This document shows, piece after piece, positions 26,101 to 35,964 of a stretch of 64,000 bases of DNA. The notes under the pieces are model-generated. The model had not been told where the DNA came from. It made no database searches and worked only from the letters and a program-made list of their open reading frames with translations. Location: NCBI RefSeq assembly GCF_002078875.1, contig NC_034410.1, positions 44,002,202 to 44,066,201 on the forward strand, in the 5' to 3' direction. A program made the position numbers and the translations under genes. Each line of letters starts with the position of its first letter. Position 1 is the stretch's first letter. The DNA is from Numida meleagris (Eukaryota; Chordata; Aves; Galliformes; Numididae).

Positions 26101-29003
26101 GCCAGAAGTCCTCGAGTCCAGGAAAATCTAAGCTGATTGTAACAGACTGAAGACACAAGCTTATTCCCTAAGGTTTTCTGTTTTTCCTCTCCAAATAATT
26201 ATCCACAATAAAACACTTTTTATTTAGGCTGTACAAAGATCGTATTACAGGAAATGAGACTTAAGCAATGCCATTGTGCACATATTATTCACTGGTTCAA
26301 TTTGTGCACTATCCTTTTCAACGGTCCTTTTGCTTGGGAAAGTTACTGCTCATCTGCCCATGGCTGTGCTCCTCACTCTTGTCTCTGAAATAAAGGGCCA
26401 GACTTGGCAGGCCGCAGGGGCAGGTCAAGTGTCTGATAATTCACACAACAGAAAATGGAAAGCTTACAGACTTCAGTCACTACCTCCTACAAATACTGAC
26501 TGCTACAAGAGTTTGGGAAGCAATGGTTTCCTTAAACAGATGTATCCCCTGAATGGACAATTCCAATAATTTATGTATGCAACAGCTTACTTCAGCGTAT
26601 TGACCAGCTATAATAGCCTAATATACTATGCATAGCAAGGCTATGAAACAGCAGTTCCTGCATTCGACTGCAGCTAGCAACTAAACCTTGGTATCGCTAA
26701 GGAGGCAACCCTGGAGATACGGAGTACAGAGGCTTCACAATATTCCAACTAAAGAAACCACCACTATCGGCAGTCTGAGCTTGCACAGCCTCAGTCCCTG
26801 CAGGTTTACAAGTGTTTTCTATTACTAGTTCCCTTTTCCTGCCTCTATTATTACAAGCAACATCCTATTTTCTGATTTATTTTGGGACAAAGTTTGAAAA
26901 CTGGCTTCACTGTGAAAGTATGTTTCCCATCCAGTAACCAATGTAGTTCTTTTTTCTAGTCTCATGTTCTCAAGCTCCCTTGAAACACGGGTCTGTATTT
27001 CAGGTAGGCTGAGTTTTGACAGAAGTTTCAGTACAAGACAACAGAACATGAAATTGTGGAAGCCTTTCCTCTGGAAGATGCAGAGACTGTTGCTAACCAT
27101 GTTACGAGCACAAATCTCATTGAGACGCTAATTTTAAACAGTTCAAGGACAAATTCCCACGTTCTTTCTAGCAAGATGAGTTTTTGTCTGCTGCCACAAC
27201 AAATCCCATCAATTTGAACTTAAAATGTGTTACTTATTCCCACTTGTTTTCGTTCTTCAAAGGCCAAAGCACAGGCAGCTCCACCACTACAGCATAAAAA
27301 TCAAGCCACCTATCAACTCAAGACTCCTCCTTTCAGAAAGGACTTCTAAATGAAGGGAACAAAATAAAGTTTCTTATTTATTTCAAGTAGAATGACTACA
27401 GAGAAATGACTCAGCTTAGGTAATGAAAGTTAATGGAACATCATCTGAAATGAAGACTGACTCAGTAACACATGAGACTTGCTAATCATTTGTTAATCTC
27501 CAATTCAAAAACCCACTAGAAGTACTTGTGTAGTATCAGTGAAACAGAAGACTATACTGGTTGGTTTTTGTTCTTTTTTTTTTTCCCTATTGGGCAACAG
27601 AACAAGCTTTGAAATAGAATGTCTTCTCCCAGTATTTGATAAAAAGATCAGTAAGTGCTGCACACACCAAAGGATTAAAGACCTGTGAATCAGGACTTAG
27701 TAAACTTGCGGAACAATGATTTTATCTCACTAATGTGCAAGACTAGCATCATACTTCTCATTCTTTGGATTTCAATTCCATGTGTTGACATTCAATGTTT
27801 ACAGGAGGCTCTTCCTCCTCATCCTAAGCACATTCCACCTTAACAGCATTCTCTCTTCTGGGACACCCTTCTTCTGGAACAGAAAGGCCTGTAACACCAG
27901 GAAGAACATGTGGAAATTGAAAGAGACTGAACAGTGGATTCTTACAAGTACAATTATGTAGACCACAGAGTACAAAAATAACACATGAATGCTCTGCAGT
28001 GCTCCCTTAATTGTTGTTAGTGGCATAAAGGTTCTTACCTGAACTCATCGATCAAAAAATGTTTTAATAGGTTACAATTGAGCATTTGTCTAGAAAGGCA
28101 AGCCTCTGAACATGAAAAGTATGGACACAGGTGGTAACAAACAGGACAACTTCGTACATTCTTGATGACTAGTTTGGTAATCAATTTTTACCCCACATTC
28201 GCCAGATGAAGTCATTTCATTCTGTAAAGAGCTGTGTCTTGCACACAAAATACTAAATACCTACAGCTAACTAAAACTAGATGAGGAGCTCGGTACAAAA
28301 GAAAAAAAAACCCAACACCTCTATTATAACACTGAATGAATTGCCTGCTAGAGAAATAGCCTAAATCAGCTTCCTCTAGTAACACCCAAACCCTACAACA
28401 AAACCCTCCATATTAAAACTTTTCACACCAGAAAGAAAGCTTAGTGAAGAGCCTGTTCCTTTCCTCACTTCTGCAGCTAACACTACCAGCTAATACAAGT
28501 ACTCTGCTTGCCAACATTAAATGCTCAGTCATTGCAGAATCCAACTCAGTAACTTTCCCCTTCACTCTGACAGAAGAGATAAAAATCAAATGATTTGGGA
28601 GAAACATCCAAGACCTAGATGTTTAATATACTCTCAATAATAGCAGCTTTAAATAGATCAATTTATGTTAGTCCTACTATGCTTAACACCATCACCACAT
28701 ACTGCAGTAAATTCTGGAGAGAAGATTCAGTTACTCAACAAGGAACATCTTATCATGCTGCTATTAAGATACACCTACATTAAAGACTTAAAGCTCTAGT
28801 CTTACAGCTACAGCATAAGATCACATGAAGCTAATCTACTGATTCATCAGCTAATACCTCATGTAGATTTGCCTTTTTTTTCCAGTAAGCAGTGAGCTAT
28901 ACTTGCCACAAAACATTTCAGCCGCTCTGTAGTAAGGCTGCTGTGCTAGTTTAAAGCTTAAGCTAAAGCATTTCAGATATCCCAGAAAATACATGAATCA
29001 ACT

Positions 29004-29009
29004 TTTATT
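29004..29009 (-). terminator. Candidate EIF1B poly(A) signal
   Basis: AATAAA on the minus strand, 324 bases past the EIF1B stop codon. This would give a 3' UTR of about 350 nt. It is the first canonical hexamer I see downstream of the stop. Other hexamers further downstream cannot be excluded. Confidence 0.5.
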
Positions 29010-29332
29010 TTTTAAGCAACAACACACACTATTTTAATACAACCCACACAGTTAAGTCAGGTGAAGAACAGTCAACTGAACAATCATCACTAAAACATTT
29101 CCATTGGAAATGTGCTGAAGTTCACAAGTGTCTTCATTACCACCTTACTGAAGTTTTCTTATGTGTTTCTAGTCTACACACCACATGTTTCACACAGTCG
29201 TGCAAATCTGAACCCAATTTTGAATGCTGAGGTAATAGGGAAGTCCATTCACTGCAAAAATACATTTTTCACAGAAGAGCCAGGCTGGGTACGACCAAAT
29301 ACAGCAGGATTCTTCATGGGAGTACAAGTGGG

Positions 29333-29377
29333 TTAGAAACCATGAACCTTCAGTTGTTCTTCCTTGACAATGCCAAT
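29333..29377 (-). CDS. EIF1B: EIF1B coding exon 4
   Basis: It encodes [14 protein letters not shown] and TAA. The acceptor is TTTTCTCCTGTAG. The phase is 0, following LLE of exon 3. Confidence 0.96.
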   Translation of the reverse strand: MGIVKEEQLKVHGF

Positions 29378-32300
29378 CTACAGGAGAAAAGCAACACACT
29401 TCAGTAAAGCTTCCATGCGGAGGATATTGTGGTATCAAGTCACCCCAACCTTCTACTTTGCTTAAAGAAACTGAAATACAGTATATACTCAAGAAAGCAG
29501 TGTTCTGTTTTCTGGATTGTTTCTGGGCCACACAGAATAATCTACTACACACAAAATAAAATCCTGTCAGATGTTGGATTTGTTCTGTAGTCCTAGCATT
29601 CAGTCTTTGATGGTTTAGAATCCCTGCATCATCATTTACATCAGTAAGATAGTGGAGGCAGCCTCTTCCTCTACAGTAGCGTCAGTCTTAAAATTATGGT
29701 TTGCATCAAGCACTTGATTTACAAATGAAGAACTTGAGTTGCACTGCCAGAAAACAAATGGTATGTTGCAGCAGGGTAAATGCACTCTAAAGCAACTGTT
29801 TTGCTTGAGGTCTACTCATCCTGCAAATGTCATTTTATTTTTTGGCTGAAAGCATAAAGGAACTATAATAGACAACTTTAACTGCTTAATTAACATCGGT
29901 TTCACCCATTATACTATTACTTCTAGACAGGTTTAGAATACTGCAAGGTATTTATCTGTAGTTCCTCACCTCCAAGAGGAATTGGCAAATGTTCTTCCTC
30001 TGGTCACCTTGAAGCTGGATAACTTCACCGTATTCAGGATGCTCAATCACAGTACCATTGCAAGCAAATTTCTAGAGAGAGACATTTATATTGTAAGACA
30101 TCTAATGCACATTATGATTTTGCTTAGTAAGCCTTTTCAGGAGAATTCTGTCACAAAAGCTGCTCACCAAGTTCTGATGCCAAGCACAGCAAAGGCTAGA
30201 TGTACTCTAACCTCATTCTGAGAGCAAACAGAATGTGTCTGATGATATACAGAGAGAGAAAAACCAAGCTGCCCATAGGAAATTCAAGTAAGAAGAGGAT
30301 TACCTATCATGCAGAAGGAACTAGCCAAATACTAACTACAAGAACAAAAAACAAAGGCCTAAAGTAGTCTTTCAGCTCTGCACTAATAAAAATAAAAGCT
30401 ATTTTTATTCTAGAAAAACCTCAAGACCTCTACCTCAATGGTAACCCAACTCCAACAGAAGCAGGAACGCAGAAATAATTTATTTCAAAATGATCTTGTT
30501 CTTTACATCAACAGTGCCAGACATTTGTGAAATTTAAGAATTCAGAATATTCTTAATTTTATTAACAGGAAAAAAATGTTTAGTTTTTTAGCAAAAAGCA
30601 AGCATCATTGGACACCAAATAGAACTTTAGAGAAAGGCAGGGGAAGGGAATCTCAAAAGTGATGTCCACCAGAAAGAATAATATAAAACAAATGTCTTGT
30701 GACTTAACATTAACAGCTATCATAACTCTCTCGTATATTATCTTTATTCTTAAATCAAATCAACAACTTCACCTTTTTGAAAGCTTTCACAAGTTTCTTC
30801 TTGTCGTAGTCATCTGCAATTCCCTGAACGGTGGTTAGCGTCTTTCTTCCGTTTCGCTGTTGGATCCTTATATGAATGTAATCCTCAGTCCCTGCCGGGA
30901 GTAAGTCGTCGCCCTTTGTAGCATCAGCAAAGGGGTCTGCAAAAAGAAAAAGATCCATCTAAATCCCATGGAAGAAAAAAAAACCAACAAGCTCAAAACC
31001 CAACAATTTCTCACCTCACAAAGGTCTTTTTTTAAGGGATGATTTTGTTTTTTCCTCCTGTTTCAAAATCTGTTAAAACCAAACTACTTTTCTAGAGCTG
31101 TACTAAGTCTTACCTAGCCTACCAACTCACCATAGTGCCCTTTAATACCTGCCTGGATATAACACTTTTCAGCCACAGTACTACTTTACTGCACTATTTA
31201 TTTCTTGTAAACTGTAAACTGCAAAGCTCTGCACCTGAAATGAAGGTCCCTACAGAGTATAAAAAGCACGTAATGTTTCAGACAGTCACTAAGTATTTTA
31301 AGTGAAAACAAGTATGTAAGGTGGTCATATCTTTTTATCAGATCAACTGGTAAGTACAGAAAAATAGAAAAACTCTTGCACGAACACTCCTTTACAAGTT
31401 CAGAACATAAATCTTAGGCCACGACAACTACCGCATTACCAGCATTTTCAGTCACAGATATAATTCCTAGCTCTTAACATAAAATGCAGCAACAGACACT
31501 ATCAGACACCAGAAGCTTTCTCTGAACCAGCCCCGCTTGGCCAGTCACTTCAGGCAAGAACCGTAACAAAGTTATTTAGGCTTTAAACACAGAAATGTCG
31601 ACTCTGAAGTTCTTCTAAGGTTAAATGTACCTAACATAGGTGAAACAGGAAGGCATTGAGGAAGAAGGGTTTCCGGGTTATGGAATCATAGAATCATTAT
31701 GGTTGAAAAAGACCTCTAAGATTACCTATACCAGCCAACAATCCACCATCACCATGCCCACTAACCATGTCCCCCAGTGCTACACCTCCACGTTTCTTCA
31801 ACACCTTGAGGGACGGTGACTCCACCACCTCCCTGGGCAGCCTGTGGCAGTGCCTGACCACTCTTTCTGATAAGAATTTTTCCTAATATCCCAAACATCC
31901 CCTGGTGCAACTTGAGGCCATTCCCTCTTGTCCTATTGTTTGTCACCTGGGAAAAGAGGCCAACTCCCATCTCAATACAACCTCCCTTCAGGTGATTGTA
32001 GAGAGCAATAAGGTCTTCCGAGCGTCCCCTTCTCCAGACTGCACAATCCCAGTTACCTCAACCACTCCAGTCCCCTCACAGCTTTGTTGCCCTTCTCTGG
32101 ACACGCTTCAGGGCCTCAATGTCCTTCTTGTAGTGAAGGGCCCAAAACTGAACGCAGTATTCAAGGTGCAGCCTCACCAGAGCTGAGTACAAGGGGTCAA
32201 TACCCTCCCTGCTCCCGCTGGCTACACTATTTCTGATACAAGCCAACAAGCCGTCGGACATCCTTACTTCTGTTGCCCCTTGTTGGGGGCACAGGCCGGG

Positions 32301-32472
32301 CAGCTCGAGGAGGCTGCGAACCGCAGCGCTGGGAAATGGCGCTGCACAAGGGGCCCCAGCGGCCCCGACACCGACCGGGGCCCGTCTGGAAGCGGCTCCG
32401 CGGCTCCCCGGGGCAGGCAAGGGCGGCCGGCGGGCTCTTACCGAAAGACTGGAGGTTCTGGATAGATGACAT
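29333..32472 (-). CDS. EIF1B: EIF1B, eukaryotic translation initiation factor 1B (4 coding exons)
   Basis: It encodes a 113-aa SUI1-family factor that binds the 40S subunit near the P site, promotes scanning and rejects non-AUG or poor-context starts. Coding exons on the minus strand are 32442-32472, 30773-30936, 29970-30071 and 29333-29377. All junctions are GT-AG and the frame is continuous, with a G|AC split aspartate between exons 1 and 2. The length equals the family's 113 aa. Three diagnostic positions favour EIF1B over EIF1: NLQSF rather than NLHSF, ADATKG rather than ADASKG, and [12 protein letters not shown] at the C-terminus. The core [19 protein letters not shown] is invariant in the family. 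The start codon has C at -3, a poor Kozak context. A CR1 copy lies in intron 1. The neighbour MYRIP in the same orientation matches the human order. Confidence 0.97.
29378..30772 (-). other. EIF1B introns 2 and 3 around exon 3
   Basis: Intron 3 spans 29378-29969 and intron 2 spans 30072-30772. Both are A/T-rich unique sequence with GT-AG ends and no other feature visible. Confidence 0.85.
29970..30071 (-). CDS. EIF1B: EIF1B coding exon 3
   Basis: 34 codons, [20 protein letters not shown] through QFLLE. The acceptor ends in CTCTCTCTAG and the donor is GAG|GTGAGG. Confidence 0.97.
30773..30936 (-). CDS. EIF1B: EIF1B coding exon 2
   Basis: 164 nt from the split Asp codon through [11 protein letters not shown] to KAFKK. 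The acceptor is TTTTTCTTTTTGCAG and the donor AAG|GTGAAG. It contains the SUI1 beta-sheet core and the basic KKK ribosome-binding segment. Confidence 0.97.
30937..32441 (-). other. EIF1B intron 1
   Basis: About 1.5 kb. Roughly 580 bp of it is a CR1 LINE in the same orientation as the gene. The first 170 bp after the donor is still G+C-rich and part of the CpG island. The rest is A/T-rich with nothing else recognised. Confidence 0.85.
31681..32265 (-). mobile_element. CR1 LINE, 3' end, inside EIF1B intron 1
   Basis: On the minus strand it reads [20 protein letters not shown], then [20 protein letters not shown] and RVQRRATKL, the C-terminal CR1 ORF2 segment. It continues to the CR1 3' end, with ATGATTCTATGATTC at 31681-31695. 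It starts only about 175 bp inside the intron and abuts the CpG island. The copy is 5'-truncated and frameshifted. Confidence 0.92.
32442..32472 (-). CDS. EIF1B: EIF1B coding exon 1 and start codon
   Basis: It encodes [10 protein letters not shown] plus the first base of the Asp codon. The donor is TTTCG|GTAAGA. The ATG is preceded by GAATCGC, so position -3 is C instead of a purine. The exon lies inside the CpG island; the 5' UTR extends to higher coordinates. Confidence 0.95.
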
Positions 32473-32559
32473 GCGATTCTGCGGCGAGAGGCTGGCGCAG
32501 CGGGGAAAGGCCGCGGCTGGCTCCGCTCGGGTCACGTCTGCGGCTCCGCAGTGCCGGCG

Positions 32560-32621
32560 GGGGCGGGGAGCGGGGAGGGGAGGGAGCGGGGAGGGCGGGG
32601 AAAGAGCGAGGGGAGGGATAA
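32560..32621 (+). promoter_or_regulatory. G-tract cluster with G-quadruplex potential
   Basis: The plus strand has at least seven runs of three or more G separated by one to three bases within about 60 bp, beginning ggcgggggcggggagcgggg. It lies about 90-150 bp upstream of the EIF1B ATG, so the EIF1B sense strand is C-rich here. Confidence 0.65.
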
Positions 32622-32776
32622 CGACAGCACAAGGAGGCGGACGAACCTACAAGGGGAGCAGACAGAGAAACGAATAAGAGGAGGAGCGAACGCCAGCGGA
32701 GAACAGCGCTCAGAGCCCCCCGCGGCACGCCGCTCCACGTTACCGCTAACGAGCAGCGGCCGCCGCTTCCCCTCAC

Positions 32777-32786
32777 AAAATGGCGG
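32777..32786 (+). promoter_or_regulatory. YY1-type motif
   Basis: AAAATGGCGG matches the YY1 core AANATGGCGG. It sits about 305 bp upstream of the EIF1B start and is oriented away from EIF1B. Confidence 0.65.
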
Positions 32787-32900
32787 ATCTGCCGCGCCGC
32801 GCACCTGAGCGCCCCGCCGGCACCGCGCTCTTCCTCACGGGAATGCGAGTTCTCCCCGCCCCGCCGCCCTGGGGCGCGCGGTGTCGCTCCGTGCCGAAGG

Positions 32901-32920
32901 ACTACAGTACCCAGCGTGCA
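32901..32920 (+). promoter_or_regulatory. ZNF143/THAP11-type motif
   Basis: ACTACAGTACCCAGCGTGCA fits the ACTACAnnTCCCAnnATGC consensus of the long ZNF143 (Staf) promoter element, with an A for T and a G for A mismatch. Such elements mark CpG-island, often divergent, promoters. Confidence 0.6.
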
Positions 32921-32960
32921 CCGCGCCGCCGCCACCGTCCGCCGGGGGCCGGCAGGCTAA

Positions 32961-35934
32961 ATTTTGTGTCGTCTGCGCGTTGTGTTTGCAATACGCTGCT
33001 TCCCCAGAGAAGCCCTAGGTCACCAAGGCCCCTTCCTCTTCAGATAGTTTGGGAATACAGGCTCTCTGTTACGCTTAACCTTAGGCCTCAGCACCCAGGG
33101 CTGTGCTGGGGGAGACAGTTCACCCTACATAAACTGCCCCTGCCTCCCTGGCTGCTGGGGCTGCGGTGGTACAGATCTGCACCAAAAGCTCTGCTTTTCA
33201 CAGAAGGTGTGCTTTGGTTACAGGGTCTCTGTATCTCAGTGTGTTTGGATTTTACATCATCCCAGTACAGGATTCCCTCTGTCAGGCAACCATGCTGTAA
33301 CAAACACTCTCCAGCATACCGTCAGCAGTCAGTGTGACTGACAAGGTCTGATCCTCCTTGCTGCCTCCCTTATCATTTGTTGGTCAAGTTGGTGCCACTG
33401 TATGGTCTTATTTATAGTTTTCTTCTTTCCCTACTATCGTTTTTCCTTTTTCTCCACTAGAAATGTCCTCGATCAGAGAGCCCTAAAGGAACTAATACTC
33501 TACCTCAACGTTTCTTACTTTCCTCCTTGTTTGTCCAGGAACTAATAAACAGCTTTAAAAAGAAATAAAACTGTGTAGTATCTTTTCTCAATATAAACTT
33601 TAAAGGAGAAAAAGCTTCTATAGAATTGGTTGCAGAAGTATTTATTGAGTATTTAAGATCCATATGGATGTATATGAAGGAAGAGGGAAACACAGGGTAG
33701 ACAGATTTGTGCAATTGTTCCAACAACACTGGAATGGTAGATTGAAATAGAAAGAGGGAATAATGTTTTGTGCTGACTAAGATAACTGAGGGCCTGGACA
33801 GGAATATCTTGACAGGAAAGAGTGTTATGGGAAGTGTGTGCCAGAGGTATTTTCTAGCAAGAGTGAGCATCCCTTTTTGTATCTCTGAACACAACATTCA
33901 CAATGAATTATTCCCTTGGTATTTCTCACTCTAGCAATCCTCCAGGATCCTCAGTTTTCTCTGCTTTGATGTTACCTATCCAGATTTAGCACCAAGTGCA
34001 GATGACATTCATATCGGCGTAATCCTGTCTTTAAATCATGTACCCTGTCGTATCCCATTAGCTTCTTTCAGTGTTTCAGCACAGTAGGAAATAGAAAAAT
34101 CTTTTCAGGAAAGCATCATGCAATCTCCAGCACATGGAGAGTGATTTAAAAATATTGGCAATCTTGATTTTATCCTCTTCTGGTACTCTGAAATACATAA
34201 CATATCAGCTAAATTCTGATCCGTTGCTCAGAAACATCAAAACGGGAGGTAACCAAAACCCTTGATAAGAAACTGAACTGATGATGTGCAAGACATAAAA
34301 AACAAAGCTTCTTCCCTATCTGCCATGGCTGCTCAAAACTAACAGGAATAAAAAGCAGTAAAAAGATAGTAGTTGTACTAACAGAAATGAGAAATTATGA
34401 TTTCTATACATACTTCTGGGGCATAACTTTTAAGGCAAATCCATTGTGGATTTCTTGCTAGCTAAACCCATCCGATTTTGTCTTTACATTTTATACTAGC
34501 AAATCACTTTTCTATAAAGGTAAATAAATAGTATTCTTTCCTACATGAAGCTCTCCAGCTAAGTTACACAGGTTCAAAATTAAAGACTGAGTTTCTATAT
34601 CATCTGTAGCTTTTGCGGGGAAAGCTGAGTGATTTAAATTAGTTCTGACTGTTTTATACCAAATGGCACAAACTACCTTTGTATTAAGTTCAGCCATTCT
34701 CCTTCTGGTCTGGACTGTACTACAAGTGTGACTTTCGTAGAATTTGTTAAATGAGGGGGTGTACCACACTAATACTTTCTTTTCACTCTCTGTCTCCTTG
34801 CTTTTTTTCCCCTTTTTTTCCTACCAGTGATTCATTTTTAAATTTCTAAGTTGAAAGAGTAAATAGTAAAAACACAGCGATTTTCAAAATATGTGGAGCA
34901 CATTGGTAGGCTGCAGCTGATTTGCAGAAACTTTTCCTGTTGGTTTCGTCTTTTTTTCTGCAATGTTGGCACGTTTTTTTTTTCTGTTTGTTGGAATAGA
35001 AGATGGAAATCTGCCAAAAGTTGATTCCACTGAGCACATAGTACTTCTGAAAGATATACCAAGATTTTTCTTAGATACTGCCTGATCCTGTGTCAGCATA
35101 CCTCTGGTAGGTTGCCAGCTCCTGTGTGCAGAGAGAAAATGGGATAAGAAGATGCTCAGCATTTGTTGCAGTACAGCTTCCTTACTGGCAATTTGAATAC
35201 CTTTCACATAGTTTTGTTTTTCAGAATAGTCTTGATGCTCTTATGCTGAATAATATCTTATTATGTAAGTACTGCTATTGAATCGGACTTTGCATAGAGA
35301 GTATGGTCTGAGTAAGTCTGAGTAAGCACATCAGAATCTGACAAACACGTATTTTTGTTCATTTCATTCTTATTCACATTTGTCCACCTTGTTCTCTTTT
35401 TACCTAGAAATCTCTGCAGACCAGAGTATGTCTGGTTAGCAGACACAGTTACAGAACTGACACCAACTTTGAGTGCCATTCTGTATCAGAATTCGGCATG
35501 CTTATTTTTTAATTGCTGTTGGTAGGTTCGCTGTCATTGATTTAAAGCTGTGAGATTACACTTCGAAAGGATCTCAGGTTGAATGGATACCCACACATGT
35601 TTCTTGTGTGTTTTGAATAACATCTTACAGCCTAGAGGCCAGTCCAAGTATAGCTGTTGCGATGACATTGGTCATTATGGTTATGTTTTGGACTCCTTCT
35701 AAAATCTGCTTCTTTTCCTTATTCTTGTAGTGGAGAGTGCTGATCATTAATGTATTCAGCATCTCTCCTCAGAAAAAAAACAAATTAAGTGCTCTGTGAT
35801 CTGTAAGGACAAAATAAAATAAGTTGTATAAACATGATGGTCTGGTGGGGATGGTTGATGGAGGGGGAGAAAGCAGCACCGTGCATGTGGATTGCCAGCT
35901 CTGTTTTGAGTAAAACTGAGACTTTGTGGAATAA
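32961..35934. other. Intergenic, between EIF1B promoter and TOPORS-like gene
   Basis: A/T-rich unique sequence after the CpG island ends. No exon is recognised. The region just right of the promoter could be transcribed as a divergent noncoding RNA (human has EIF1B-AS1 in this position), but the sequence alone does not prove it. Confidence 0.45.
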
Positions 35935-35940
35935 TCTTTT

Positions 35941-35946
35941 TTTATT
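35941..35946 (-). terminator. Poly(A) signal of the TOPORS-like gene
   Basis: AATAAA on the minus strand begins 18 bases after the TAG stop (35965-35967), in an A/T-rich tail. It implies a 3' UTR of only about 40 nt. Confidence 0.65.
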
Positions 35947-35964
35947 TTTTAATTAAAGAGGCTG

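Larger units (their letters stand above)
20181..29003. other. Intergenic stretch between CR1 and EIF1B 3' end
   Basis: No exon is supported in about 8.8 kb. In human the next gene downstream of EIF1B is ENTPD3. I looked on the minus strand for its apyrase motifs (such as the N-terminal DAGSSRT box) in the available frames and did not see them. The stretch contains simple repeats listed separately. Confidence 0.4.
32270..32960. promoter_or_regulatory. CpG-island promoter of EIF1B
   Basis: A sharp block of G+C-rich, CpG-rich sequence flanked by A/T-rich DNA. It contains EIF1B exon 1 and the region upstream of it. There is no TATA box. It holds YY1-type and ZNF143-type motifs and a run of guanine tracts, the usual make-up of a housekeeping, often divergent, promoter. 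Confidence 0.88.

Noticed and set aside
30755..30958. 67-codon single-exon product starting [10 protein letters not shown]
   Set aside because: It is EIF1B exon 2 read through its acceptor and donor; the real protein uses the spliced exons.
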